In this document: positions 1-8,122 of the stretch, one piece after another
Layout of the letters: each line of letters starts with the position of its first letter
How positions within the stretch are numbered: position 1 is the first letter of the stretch
Assembly (NCBI RefSeq): GCF_000092205.1
Contig: NC_014216.1
Location: 1,369,742-1,433,741, forward strand
Reading direction: 5' to 3'
Source of the DNA: Desulfurivibrio alkaliphilus AHT 2
Lineage (GTDB): Bacteria; Desulfobacterota; Desulfobulbia; Desulfobulbales; Desulfurivibrionaceae
Length of the DNA: 64,000 nucleotides
The notes under the pieces: generated by a model
Databases searched by the model: none
Told to the model about the DNA's origin: nothing
What the model saw: the letters and a program-made list of their open reading frames with translations, nothing else
Position numbers and translations under genes: made by a program

Positions 1-715
1 TCCGGGCCGCCTTGATCTTACTCAGCATCCCACCGGTACCCACGGCACTGCCGACACTGCCGGCCATTTCTTCGATTTCCGAGGTAATGGCCGGCACCGT
101 CCGCAGCGGACGGGCGTCGGCATGGCAGCCGGGGTCGGCGTTGTACAGGGCATCCACGTCGGTGAGGCAGACGAAGAGATCGGCCTCCAGCAGATTGGTC
201 ACCATGGCCCCCAGGGTGTCGTTGTCGCCAAAGCGCAACTCCTCCACCGACACGGTGTCGTTTTCGTTGATCACCGGCACCAGGTGCCACTGCAACAAGG
301 TAAAGATGGTGTTGCGGGCATTGAGATAGCGATCGCGGCGGGAAAAGGCGTCATGGGTAAGCAGCACCTGGGCAACCTTGGTCCCCAGTTGTTCAAAGAT
401 TTTTTCGTACGCCCGCATCAAGCTGCTTTGCCCCACGGCGGCGGCGGCCTGTTTCTCGCGCAGGCTCAAAACGCGGTTGCCCAGGTCCAGCTTGCGCCGA
501 CCGGCGGCCACCGCCCCGGAGCTGACCAGAATGACCTCCCGGCCGTCGCGGCGCAACTGCTCGATCTGGGCGGCCAGGTTGTCCAGGACCTCATAGTTGA
601 GCCCTTCCCCGGTGGTCAACACCGCCGAGCCAACCTTGACCACCACCCGCCGGGCCTTGTCCAGGTGGCAGCGGCGGGTTTGGAGAGCGGCTCTGTTGTC
701 CTCCTGCCGGCTCAT
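1..715 (-). CDS. proB: Glutamate 5-kinase (partial, C-terminus outside window)
   Basis: Phosphorylates glutamate in the first step of proline synthesis, in the cytoplasm. About 238 N-terminal residues are readable from an ATG at 713-715; the frame is open to the window edge. Visible amino-acid-kinase features are KVGSAVLTT near the N-terminus, the ILVSSGAVAAG loop, and the VINENDTVSVEELRFGDNDTLGAMV block that binds glutamate and ATP. The C-terminal PUA domain, if present, lies outside the window. It follows obgE with a gap of only 16 bp on the same strand, so it is probably co-transcribed as the last visible gene of rplU-rpmA-obgE-proB. Family assignment is firm from motifs; the start is supported only by position. 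Confidence 0.93.
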   Translation of the reverse strand, partial: MSRQEDNRAALQTRRCHLDKARRVVVKVGSAVLTTGEGLNYEVLDNLAAQIEQLRRDGREVILVSSGAVAAGRRKLDLGNRVLSLREKQAAAAVGQSSLMRAYEKIFEQLGTKVAQVLLTHDAFSRRDRYLNARNTIFTLLQWHLVPVINENDTVSVEELRFGDNDTLGAMVTNLLEADLFVCLTDVDALYNADPGCHADARPLRTVPAITSEIEEMAGSVGSAVGTGGMLSKIKAAR

Positions 716-731
716 CTTACCGTTCTCCCCA

Positions 732-1868
732 TCACTGCTCCGGCTCTCCCTGCCCTTTTAGGTCCTCCTGGGCCGGGCCTGGCAAGTCGTCTTCTGAATC
801 CTGCTCATCGGCCACCGCCGGCAACTGGCCATCGATGGCCTTGATCAGCTCATCTAGGCCCTCTCCGGTAAGCGCGGAAACCGGCAGGAGTTGCACGTTT
901 TCCGCCGCAAAACGTTCTTTAAGCCGCGCCAGCTCGGCGGCCGCGGTGGCCCGCTCACCCTCCTCGGCAGCGGCCGGCGACGCCAGCAAATCGATCTTGT
1001 TGAGCACCACCAGCCGTGGCCGCTGCGCCAAATCATGGCTGTAAAGCCCCAGTTCCCGAGCCAGCAAATGATACTGAGCCAGCGGATCAGCGGCGGCATC
1101 GACCTCGGGGTCACCGCCCGGCGGCACGACGGCAATCACCTGCAGCAGCAGCCGGGTGCGTTCAATGTGGCGCAGGAAGGTATGGCCCAAACCGGCACCC
1201 TGGTGGGCATCTTCGATCAGGCCGGGGATATCGGCCAGGGTGCAGGGACGCTGGCCGGGAAGCAGCAGCACCCCCAACTGGGGAGACAAGGTGGTAAAGG
1301 GATAGTCGGCAATCTTGGGGGTGGCGGCGGTAAGGCTGGCCAGCAGGGTGGACTTGCCGGCGTTGGGCAGCCCGATCAGGCCCACATCGGCCAACAGCTT
1401 CAGCTCGATCTTGAGCCAGCGCTCCTGGCCCGTGGTGCCCTTGGTGGCAGTGCGCGGCGCCCGGTTGGTGGCCGAGGCGAAATGCACGTTACCCCGCCCC
1501 CCCTGGCCACCGCTGGCCACCAGCAACTGCTGGCCTTCGGCCACCAGGTCGGCCAGTACCTCGCCGCTTTCCGCATCGCGAATTACCGAGCCCACCGGCA
1601 CCTTTACCAGGCAATCGGCGCCGCTGCGGCCGTGCATCTTTTTGCCCCGGCCATGGGCGCCATTCTGGGCGATAAAGTGAGAACGGTACTTGAAGTCGAG
1701 CAGAGAATCGAGGCGGCCGGAAGCCTCCAGGACCACATCACCCCCCCGGCCGCCGTCGCCGCCGTCGGGGCCTCCTTTGGGGACAAATTTTTCCCGCCGG
1801 AAGCTGACGCAACCATTGCCGCCGTTGCCGGCCCGAACCAGAAATTTTGCCTCATCGATAAAAGACAT
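732..1868 (-). CDS. obgE: Obg/CgtA GTPase
   Basis: Ribosome-associated GTPase involved in 50S maturation and stress control. The 378-residue product has the glycine-rich Obg fold at the N-terminus (MSFIDEAKFLVRAGNGGNG, then repeated GGDGGRGGDV runs), followed by a GTPase domain with the G1 motif GLPNAGKST, DIPGLIE (G3) and NKID (G4). The C-terminal tail is acidic (EQDSEDD). The frame is open eleven codons further upstream to a TTG at 1901, but ATG at 1868 gives the family-typical MSFIDEAKF start and is preferred, although no strong ribosome-binding site precedes it. It lies between rpmA and proB, the usual order in many bacteria. Confidence 0.95.
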   Translation of the reverse strand: MSFIDEAKFLVRAGNGGNGCVSFRREKFVPKGGPDGGDGGRGGDVVLEASGRLDSLLDFKYRSHFIAQNGAHGRGKKMHGRSGADCLVKVPVGSVIRDAESGEVLADLVAEGQQLLVASGGQGGRGNVHFASATNRAPRTATKGTTGQERWLKIELKLLADVGLIGLPNAGKSTLLASLTAATPKIADYPFTTLSPQLGVLLLPGQRPCTLADIPGLIEDAHQGAGLGHTFLRHIERTRLLLQVIAVVPPGGDPEVDAAADPLAQYHLLARELGLYSHDLAQRPRLVVLNKIDLLASPAAAEEGERATAAAELARLKERFAAENVQLLPVSALTGEGLDELIKAIDGQLPAVADEQDSEDDLPGPAQEDLKGQGEPEQ

Positions 1869-1992
1869 GGTGTGGCCCGACGACAAACCGGTGATTGACA
1901 AAGAAACCGCACAGCCGCACCGCTGGCGACGGCTGCTCGGTTGAGACGCAAATGATCACACGGCACCCCGCTCTGGCGCTTACTCACCAAAA

Positions 1993-2041
1993 GTCCGTTG
2001 CAAAGCCATGCAAGGACCCAACCGCCAGCTTTGCAACGGAC
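1993..2041 (-). terminator. Hairpin after rpmA, probable intrinsic terminator
   Basis: A 14-bp perfect inverted repeat (GTCCGTTGCAAAGC at 1993-2006 and its complement at 2028-2041) with a 21-nt loop lies between rpmA and obgE. Read on the minus strand, the stem is followed directly by TTTT, as in a weak rho-independent terminator. It would partly separate rplU-rpmA from obgE-proB. It is nested inside a second, looser inverted repeat (around 1959-1968 and 2062-2074, cacggcaccc against ggagtgccgtg), so it may instead be a degenerate repeat element. Seen directly: the inverted repeats and the T run. Function is inferred. Confidence 0.5.
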
Positions 2042-2096
2042 GGCTATGAGCAGCGCACACTCGGAGTGCCGTGCGCAGTCACCCTAAGGGGTGGTT

Positions 2097-2360
2097 TCAG
2101 GCGGGATAGATGCTGACCCTTTTGCGACTGCGGCCGTTGCGGCGGAAGTCTTCGTAGGTCACCACTCCGTCAACTTTGGCAAACAGGGTGTAATCCCGGC
2201 CCACACCGACATTGGTCCCGGGATGGATCTTGGTGCCGAGCTGGCGCACCAGAATATTGCCGGCCTTGACCACCTGCCCGCCAAAGCGCTTGACGCCGCG
2301 GCGTTGGGCATTACTGTCGCGACCGTTTTTCGAGCTGCCGCCCGCTTTTTTATGTGCCAT
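2097..2360 (-). CDS. rpmA: 50S ribosomal protein L27
   Basis: Small basic protein of the 50S subunit near the peptidyl-transferase centre. The 87 residues begin [20 protein letters not shown], the diagnostic L27 N-terminus, and continue with the [22 protein letters not shown] core. Length and sequence are normal. It directly follows rplU (20 bp gap) and is almost certainly co-transcribed with it. No N-terminal cleavage extension of the Firmicutes type is present. Confidence 0.97.
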   Translation of the reverse strand: MAHKKAGGSSKNGRDSNAQRRGVKRFGGQVVKAGNILVRQLGTKIHPGTNVGVGRDYTLFAKVDGVVTYEDFRRNGRSRKRVSIYPA

Positions 2361-2380
2361 GACTCAATTCCTCGCGATAT

Positions 2381-2689
2381 CTACAGAATCTCTTTGATTT
2401 CAAGAGCGGTGTACGGCTGCCGGTGCCCCTTTTTCAGGCGGTAACCCTTGCGCCGTTTCTTCTTGAAGACCAGCACCTTCTTGGCTTTGTCCTGTTCAAC
2501 GATCCGGGCGGTAACCCGGGCGCCTTCCACCACCGGCCGACCGACCTTAACTTCATTGCCGTCAGCGACCAGCAGCACCTCGGACAACTCCACCGTATCT
2601 CCAACCTCGCCGGCAAGTTTCTCCACCCGCAGGCGGCTGCCCGCGGCTACCTGGTACTGTTTGCCGCCGGTGCGAACTATTGCGTACAT
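2381..2689 (-). CDS. rplU: 50S ribosomal protein L21
   Basis: Binds 23S rRNA in the 50S subunit. The product of 102 residues starts [14 protein letters not shown], the family signature, and ends with the [18 protein letters not shown] block. The frame is open four codons further up, but a clear GGAGG eight bases before the ATG at 2687-2689 fixes the start here. A well-formed promoter lies just upstream (2738-2766). First gene of the rplU-rpmA unit. Confidence 0.97.
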   Translation of the reverse strand: MYAIVRTGGKQYQVAAGSRLRVEKLAGEVGDTVELSEVLLVADGNEVKVGRPVVEGARVTARIVEQDKAKKVLVFKKKRRKGYRLKKGHRQPYTALEIKEIL

Positions 2690-2737
2690 AACTTCCTCCA
2701 AATCCTGGTAGAAAACATTCCGAAAAAGAAACCGCTA

Positions 2738-2766
2738 CTTATAGCCTTAGCGGACTTTGTTGTCAA
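2738..2766 (-). promoter_or_regulatory. Sigma-70-type promoter of rplU
   Basis: On the minus strand a TTGACA (2761-2766) and TATAAG (2738-2743) are separated by exactly 17 bp. This is close to the housekeeping consensus and lies about 50 bp before the rplU ATG. It sits in the 69-bp gap between the rng stop and rplU, so ribosomal-protein expression is at least partly independent of rng. Confidence 0.75.
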
Positions 2767-2769
2767 GTC

Positions 2770-4305
2770 TTACTGCCAAGTAAACTCATATTTCTCGGGA
2801 TGAAAATCCTTGATGGGCATGATCTGAATCCGTTTACCGCATTTTTTTTCCAGGTAATCAACGGTGTGGGCCTCCTCCCGGAGCAGCAGTTCGGCCACCC
2901 GCGGATGGACCCGCACGACCACCGTTTCCGCCTGGCGGCGACAGGCCTCTCGCTCGATCTGGCGAAAGACATCGTAACACAGGCTGCGGCTGGAACGGAT
3001 CACCCCGGTGCCCTGGCAGCAATTACAAGGTTCGCACATCAGGTGTTCCAGGTCTTCCCGGTTGCGTTTGCGGGTCATCTGGACCAGACCGAACTCGGAA
3101 ACCCGCAGGATATTAAGCCGGCTCTTGTCTTTCTTGGCCGCCTCTTTCAAGGCGTTGAACACCGCTTCCCGGTGTTCTTCATCCTCCATGTCGATGAAAT
3201 CGACGATGATTATGCCGCCGATGTTGCGCAGCCGTAACTGGTAGGCGATCTCCTTGGCCGCCTCCATGTTGGTTTTGAAAATCGTCTCTTCCAGGCCGTT
3301 TTTGCCTACGTAACGGCCGGTATTGACATCAATCACGGTAAGGGCCTCGGTGGGCTCGATGATGATGTACCCGCCACAGCGCAGCCAGATTTTCCGCTCC
3401 AGGGCGCGGTTTACCTCCAGCTCCACGCCGTAGGCATCGAAAATGGGTGGATCTTCCGGGGCCAACTCCACCCGGCCCTTGAGGTGCGGGACAAAGGTTT
3501 CCACAAACTGCAGCACCCGCTGGTAGGTTTCCGGTTCATCCACCACTACCTGATCCACCTCGGGTGAGAAGACGTCGCGCACCACCCGCAGGGTGATATC
3601 GAGATCCTGGTAGATCAGCCCCGGCACCGGCGCGGTGGTGGCCCGGGCCTGGATCTCCTCCCAGGTGTGCAGCAAAAATTCCATGTCCGCTTCCAGATCC
3701 TCGTTGGTGGCCGTTTCCGCCACCGTGCGGACAATGAATCCGGCGCCGGCGGGGCGCAATGCCTCAATATCCTGCCGCAACATCTGCCGGACATCCTCGT
3801 CTTCGATTTTGCGGGAAATACCGATATGCTCGGTCCGCGGCATAAAGACCAGGTTGCGGCACGGCAGGGTGATATGGCAGGTCAGGCGGGCCCCCTTGCT
3901 GCCCAGGGGCTCCTTGCACACCTGCACCATGATATCCTGCCCTTCGCTGAGCAAATCTTCAATATTCTGGCCCGGATGCCGGCGGCAGAGGGGGTCGGTG
4001 TCATGGCCGCAGCAGGTGTCATGGCCGGTGCCGTCGCCCCGGTCACAACGGGCCAGCCGTTTCTCGACTTCGTTGGAGGTTACCAGCACATCATCGACAT
4101 AGAGAAAACCGGTGCGCTCCAGGCCCACATCGACAAAGGCGGCCTGCATCCCGGGCAGCACCCGCACCACCCGACCCCGGTAGACGTTGCCCACCAGCCC
4201 CTTTTCCGCCGGATGTTCAAGGTAAAACTCAGCCAGATTACCGTGTTCCAGCAGGGCGATACGGATTTCGTAAGGCGTGGCGTTGATCAGCAGTTGCGTG
4301 GACAA
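2770..4305 (-). CDS. rng: Ribonuclease E/G family endoribonuclease
   Basis: Endoribonuclease acting in rRNA maturation and mRNA decay. The 511 residues match an RNase G-sized enzyme: an S1 domain at about 35-130, then the catalytic core with LTVIDVNTGRYVG and IIIVDFIDMEDEEHR, whose aspartates bind the catalytic metal, and a CEPCNCC zinc-link region near residue 430. Start is a TTG at 4303-4305, preceded by AAGGAG at good spacing. An unusual Cys/His-rich stretch at about residues 87-110 (C87, H95, C98, C99, H101, C107, H110) is inserted in the S1 domain. Neighbours rplU, rpmA and the radical-SAM gene form a common bacterial cluster. Confidence 0.93.
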   Translation of the reverse strand: MSTQLLINATPYEIRIALLEHGNLAEFYLEHPAEKGLVGNVYRGRVVRVLPGMQAAFVDVGLERTGFLYVDDVLVTSNEVEKRLARCDRGDGTGHDTCCGHDTDPLCRRHPGQNIEDLLSEGQDIMVQVCKEPLGSKGARLTCHITLPCRNLVFMPRTEHIGISRKIEDEDVRQMLRQDIEALRPAGAGFIVRTVAETATNEDLEADMEFLLHTWEEIQARATTAPVPGLIYQDLDITLRVVRDVFSPEVDQVVVDEPETYQRVLQFVETFVPHLKGRVELAPEDPPIFDAYGVELEVNRALERKIWLRCGGYIIIEPTEALTVIDVNTGRYVGKNGLEETIFKTNMEAAKEIAYQLRLRNIGGIIIVDFIDMEDEEHREAVFNALKEAAKKDKSRLNILRVSEFGLVQMTRKRNREDLEHLMCEPCNCCQGTGVIRSSRSLCYDVFRQIEREACRRQAETVVVRVHPRVAELLLREEAHTVDYLEKKCGKRIQIMPIKDFHPEKYEFTWQ

Positions 4306-4362
4306 AACCTGGCTCCTTAAAAAACATTAAAATCAGTTAAAATAATTGCTGGTGGGTAACGC

Positions 4363-4471
4363 GTAAGCGGTCACGGGGTGCCCCAGATTGCGGCAAGCAG
4401 ACCGGCGCCGCGTACCTCAGTACGTAAGCCGGGCTGATCGCCGCAAGATGGGGTGCCCCGTGGCCGCTTAC
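4363..4471 (+). repeat. GTAA-hairpin element, type A, between rng and the radical-SAM gene
   Basis: A 109-bp imperfect palindrome from GTAAGCGGTCACGG to its complement. The arms contain the type-A blocks cacggggtgcccc, ttgcgg and accggc, with the conserved internal loop caag opposite atcg. The lead module is reduced to GTAACGC just before it (4356-4362). No convincing 8-bp duplication is seen. The right end supplies the TAA stop codon (4468-4470) of the radical-SAM gene on the minus strand. Confidence 0.85.
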
Positions 4472-7014
4472 GGCCGGGACCATAATTTCATCACCCGGGC
4501 TGCGGCCAACTGTTCCGGTTCCGGGGCGCAGGCGGCGGCTACCACTTCCAGGGGTTTTACCGTCGGCCGGCCGGCTTCCTGGACCATCACCAGCTCAAGT
4601 TCGCCGGGCGCCCGCAGGGCAAACTCCTTTACCACCGGACGAATATCCAGGGTGCGCGCCGCCCCTTTGCGGCGTACCGTCATAACAAATTCTTTAGCAG
4701 CCAGCAAGGCCGACGGCGCCCCGGGGTCGATTTTCCCAGGCAAGCTGATCCGGTAGGAGCTGAGCAGGCTTGGCGGTTGTTGCCGCCCTCCCGGCTCCAG
4801 CAAGAGCACCCGCAGGCCGGCAGGCAACTGCCGGTTCAACTCCTCTTTGGCCGCCGGCAAGTCGGTAAGCGGCGCCGTCAGCTCCAGCCAGAGAAACTCA
4901 TCCTGGCTTTCGGTGCCCAGCGGCAGTGCCGGGCCGAAGGATACCTTGGGCGAGGGGTTGAAGCCCTGACTGAAGGCCAGCGGCCAGCCGGCCCGGCGCA
5001 GGGCCCGGAAAAAGACCTGCAGCACCTCCAAGTGCCCCAGGAAACGGGCCTCCCCCAGCCGGGAATAACGCAGGCGATAACCAATCCCCACCTCCGGCCG
5101 CGCCATCTGATGCGCCCCCTCCTGTTCCGCGGCCTCCCGCCGCCCCCCGGAGTCGCCGGCATCCTGGCCAGTGGTGGCCTCCGGCCGGCGAAAAACCACC
5201 GGCTTAACGGTTTTGAAATCGCACAACCCGCATTTACTGCAACCGTGCAACCGGCAGTCGGGGGTATACTCTTCAGCCAGGGCCCGCTGATATTCCGCCG
5301 CCAGAAATTTCCGGCTCACCCCGGCATCCAGGTGGTCCCAGGGCAAAGGCTCCTCCGGCTCCCGGCGCCTGAGATAGCTATCGAGATCAAGACCCAAAGC
5401 GGCGGCGGCGGCCTGCCAACGCTCCAGGTTGAAATGGTCGGACCAGGCGTCCAGCCGGGCGCCATCCCGCCAGGCCCGCTCCACCAGCGCGGCAAGGCGC
5501 CGATCTCCCCGGCAGAAAACCCCCTCCAGGTAACTTTGGCGCGGATCATGCCATTTGAGTTTGAATTTTTTGTGCCGCAGCTGCTGCTTTAAAAAGTCAA
5601 TGCGGGCAAAGCCCTGCTCTATCGACAGTTGGGGCTCCCGCTCGAAGGGGGTGTGGGGCTTGGGGACAAAGACGGCGCTGCTCACCGTTACCTGGCAGCG
5701 GCCGGCCGGCCCGGTTTTTAATACCTTATGGGCCAACTCGACGATGGCCGCCAGGTCTTCTTCGGTTTCGGTGGGCAGCCCGAACATGAAGTAAAGCTTG
5801 ATCAACTTCCAGCCCAGCCCAAAGGCGCTGCGGCTAGCGGCCAGCAGATCTTCCTCGCTGATTCCCTTGTTGATCACCCGGCGCAACCGATCGCTGCCCG
5901 CCTCCGGGGCCAGGGTGAAGCCGGTCTTGCGCACCCGCTTGATCTGCTCCATCATCTCCGGGGTCAGGGACCCCACCCGCATGGAGGGGAGAGAGACGGA
6001 AACCCGGCGGCGTTCCAGGGCATCCATCAGTTGCCCCAGCAGTTCGTTGATACAGGCATAATCACCGCTGCTCAAGGAGAGCAGGGCCACCTCTTCAAAA
6101 CCGGTCTGTTCAATTTTACCCAGAATTTCCTGCAAAACCCGGGATGGCTCTCGCTCCCGCACCGGCCGGTAGATAACCCCGGCCTGGCAGAAGCGGCAGC
6201 CCCGGGTACAGCCCCGGGCGATCTCCACCCCCAAGCGGTCATGCACCACCCGGGTGGCCGGCACCAGCGGGGCAACGGCATGATCCACCTGTTCCAGGTC
6301 GGCCAGCACCCGGCGGCGAACCGGCGGCAAATCGGGCCGCCGGGCTTCGGTGCCGAGAAAACGGCCCGCCTGGTCATAACGGGGGGCAAAAAAGGAAGGT
6401 ACATAAACCCCCGGCACCGCTGCCAGAGCCGCCAGGATCTGCCCCCGGGCCAGCTTTTGCTCCCTGCCCCGCTGCACCACCGCCAGCATTGCCGGCAGGG
6501 CCTCCTCGCCGTCGCCCAATAAAACGGCATCAAAAAAATCGGCCACCGGCTCGGGGTGGAAGGCACAAGGACCACCTCCGAACACCAGGGGCTGATCTTC
6601 AGTGCGCTCTTCAGCGCGCAAAGGCAGCCCGGCCAGATCGAGGATGGTCAGGATATTGGTATAGCAGAGCTCATAGGGCAGGCTGATCCCCAGCACGTCA
6701 AATTCGCCCAGGGGACGGCGGGATTCCAGGGAAAACAGGGGCAGCCCGGCCTCGCGCAGGGCCTGTTCCAGATCAAGATCCGGGGCATAGACCCGTTCTG
6801 CCAGCCATTCCGGCCGGGCGTTGACCAGGTGGTAGAGAATCTGCAGACCCTGATGGGACATGCCGATTTCGTAAAGATCGGGAAAGGCCAGGGCCAGGCG
6901 CAGGCGGGCCTGCTGCCAGTCTTTCCTGACCACATTGAATTCGTTGGCGCAATAACGCCCGGGTCGGTTGACCCGGGACAACAGGGCATCGATATCCATA
7001 AAAATATTTACCAT
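4468..7014 (-). CDS. B12-binding radical SAM protein fused to a DUF2344-type domain
   Basis: The 848 residues combine a cobalamin-binding-like N-terminal domain, a radical SAM core with the CxxxCxxC cluster (RGCTRGCRFC, C269/C273/C276), a Cys-rich segment around residue 590 (CRLHGCSKCGLC), and a C-terminal domain of about 220 residues (RYSRLGEARFLGHLE...) of the TIGR03936/DUF2344 type. Such fusions (TIGR03960 plus TIGR03936) are commonly next to rng and are thought to modify RNA or ribosomal components; the reaction is not known to me. An alternative ATG at 6999 (MDIDALLSRV) matches the usual family start; neither start has a strong Shine-Dalgarno. The stop codon lies inside the adjacent repeat element. 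Confidence 0.87.
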   Translation of the reverse strand: MVNIFMDIDALLSRVNRPGRYCANEFNVVRKDWQQARLRLALAFPDLYEIGMSHQGLQILYHLVNARPEWLAERVYAPDLDLEQALREAGLPLFSLESRRPLGEFDVLGISLPYELCYTNILTILDLAGLPLRAEERTEDQPLVFGGGPCAFHPEPVADFFDAVLLGDGEEALPAMLAVVQRGREQKLARGQILAALAAVPGVYVPSFFAPRYDQAGRFLGTEARRPDLPPVRRRVLADLEQVDHAVAPLVPATRVVHDRLGVEIARGCTRGCRFCQAGVIYRPVREREPSRVLQEILGKIEQTGFEEVALLSLSSGDYACINELLGQLMDALERRRVSVSLPSMRVGSLTPEMMEQIKRVRKTGFTLAPEAGSDRLRRVINKGISEEDLLAASRSAFGLGWKLIKLYFMFGLPTETEEDLAAIVELAHKVLKTGPAGRCQVTVSSAVFVPKPHTPFEREPQLSIEQGFARIDFLKQQLRHKKFKLKWHDPRQSYLEGVFCRGDRRLAALVERAWRDGARLDAWSDHFNLERWQAAAAALGLDLDSYLRRREPEEPLPWDHLDAGVSRKFLAAEYQRALAEEYTPDCRLHGCSKCGLCDFKTVKPVVFRRPEATTGQDAGDSGGRREAAEQEGAHQMARPEVGIGYRLRYSRLGEARFLGHLEVLQVFFRALRRAGWPLAFSQGFNPSPKVSFGPALPLGTESQDEFLWLELTAPLTDLPAAKEELNRQLPAGLRVLLLEPGGRQQPPSLLSSYRISLPGKIDPGAPSALLAAKEFVMTVRRKGAARTLDIRPVVKEFALRAPGELELVMVQEAGRPTVKPLEVVAAACAPEPEQLAAARVMKLWSRP

Positions 7015-7034
7015 GCTATTAAGGGGGGGTACCC

Positions 7035-7964
7035 TTAGTCAACCGTTTCCAGGGTGTAACCGGCGGGGATGGGAAGCTGAAAATCCTCGGGCCGCAACGC
7101 GCAGTCGGCCAGCAAGTCGGACAGCAGCAGGCTCAGGCTCAATCCTTGATGACGGCGGGAATCCAACTCAATCCGATGGGGCAGCAGCCAGCCGGGCTCA
7201 TCGCCGACTTGCGGCACCGGGCGGTAATCATCGTAAATTATCTCCGCCGGCTGCCGCTGGTCCGGTTCAAAAAGCTGAATCCGCCGCACCAGGCCGGTGC
7301 CCGGGCGGAACGGCGGGTAGTGATCATCGTTGCCGACAACCTTCAGCGGCGGCTCAAGATCGAAAAGCGGCTCAAAAAGCAGCCGGGCCCGGGGGGGCTC
7401 GGCCACCTCCAGCCAGTAACCCCGCCCATCCGGCGCCCGGTAGACCGCCACGATCTCGGGCTCAAGCGGCATGCCGCCAAACAGCCAGGCAAACAGGCTC
7501 TCCGGCAGCCTTTCCGCCGGCAACCCCTGGGGCAGGTGTTGCCGGAATGCCTCGGCGGTGGTCGGACCCTGGTAAACCAGGGCCTGGTTAACCAGCAGCA
7601 GGCGAAAGGTTTCACCGTTGGTGGTCAGCGCCAGCGCCGGGCGCCCCAAGGGGTCCAGGCCGACAAACTTTAACCGGTTGGGCGCCATGGCCTGGAGATA
7701 ACCGGGCAGCACACCGGAGCGCAACCAACTGCGCCACTGGATTTCAGCTTCGGCATCCAGGCATTGCATCTGCCGGTGACGCTGCTCCATGGTCGCCAAA
7801 AACAGTTCTTCCACCCCCTGCCGTTCCCGGCCGGTTAGCTCTTCCCCCACCGGCGGCAGGCGGGTGGCGCATCCCGCCGGCAACAGCAAAAGCAAACACC
7901 ACAGCGGCAAGAGGAGCCGGAAGCAATCGCTTACCGGTGCCGTTTTTCTTCCGGCGGCCATCAT
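7035..7964 (-). CDS. Putative outer-membrane lipoprotein (LolB/DUF4292-like)
   Basis: A 309-residue product from the ATG at 7962-7964. A short basic N-terminus, a leucine-rich membrane segment and the lipobox LPAGC show it is a secreted lipoprotein. The body resembles the LolB/DUF4292 type of lipid-binding beta fold; this is a weak resemblance from residue pattern only. The frame runs further upstream through the neighbouring repeat element, which is not plausible coding sequence. A GTG at 7976 inside the element is another possible start. It originally overlapped the upstream TPR gene by an ATGA junction, now split by the element at 7965-8118. It probably works with that TPR lipoprotein in the envelope. 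Confidence 0.72.
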   Translation of the reverse strand: MMAAGRKTAPVSDCFRLLLPLWCLLLLLPAGCATRLPPVGEELTGRERQGVEELFLATMEQRHRQMQCLDAEAEIQWRSWLRSGVLPGYLQAMAPNRLKFVGLDPLGRPALALTTNGETFRLLLVNQALVYQGPTTAEAFRQHLPQGLPAERLPESLFAWLFGGMPLEPEIVAVYRAPDGRGYWLEVAEPPRARLLFEPLFDLEPPLKVVGNDDHYPPFRPGTGLVRRIQLFEPDQRQPAEIIYDDYRPVPQVGDEPGWLLPHRIELDSRRHQGLSLSLLLSDLLADCALRPEDFQLPIPAGYTLETVD

Positions 7965-8118
7965 GTAACTGTTCACGGGATACCCCCTGCGTGACGATCT
8001 TCCAAGGAGTAAGCGGTCACGGGGCACCCCAGATTGCGGCAAGCAGACCGGCGCAGCGTACACCGGGTACTCAAGCCGGGCTGATCGCCGCAAGGTGGGG
8101 TGCCCCGTGATCGCTTAC
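7965..8118 (+). mobile_element. GTAA-hairpin MITE, type A, with exact 8-bp target duplication
   Basis: Full copy of 154 bp: lead module starting GTAACTGTTCACGGG (7965) and hairpin 8009-8118 (GTAAGCGG...CGCTTAC). It is flanked by the exact 8-bp direct repeat GCCATCAT at 7957-7964 and 8119-8126. The repeat holds the lipoprotein start codon on one side and the TPR-gene stop codon on the other. Removing the element and one repeat restores an ATGA overlap between the two genes. The lead module is shared with the copy at 47833-48002 (ataccccctgcg, gacgatcttccaa). Confidence 0.9.
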
Positions 8119-8122
8119 GCCA

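Noticed and set aside
7965-8093. N-terminal extension of the lipoprotein gene through the repeat
   Set aside because: The added residues come from the MITE and precede a complete signal peptide with lipobox; the ATG inside the target duplication is the natural start.
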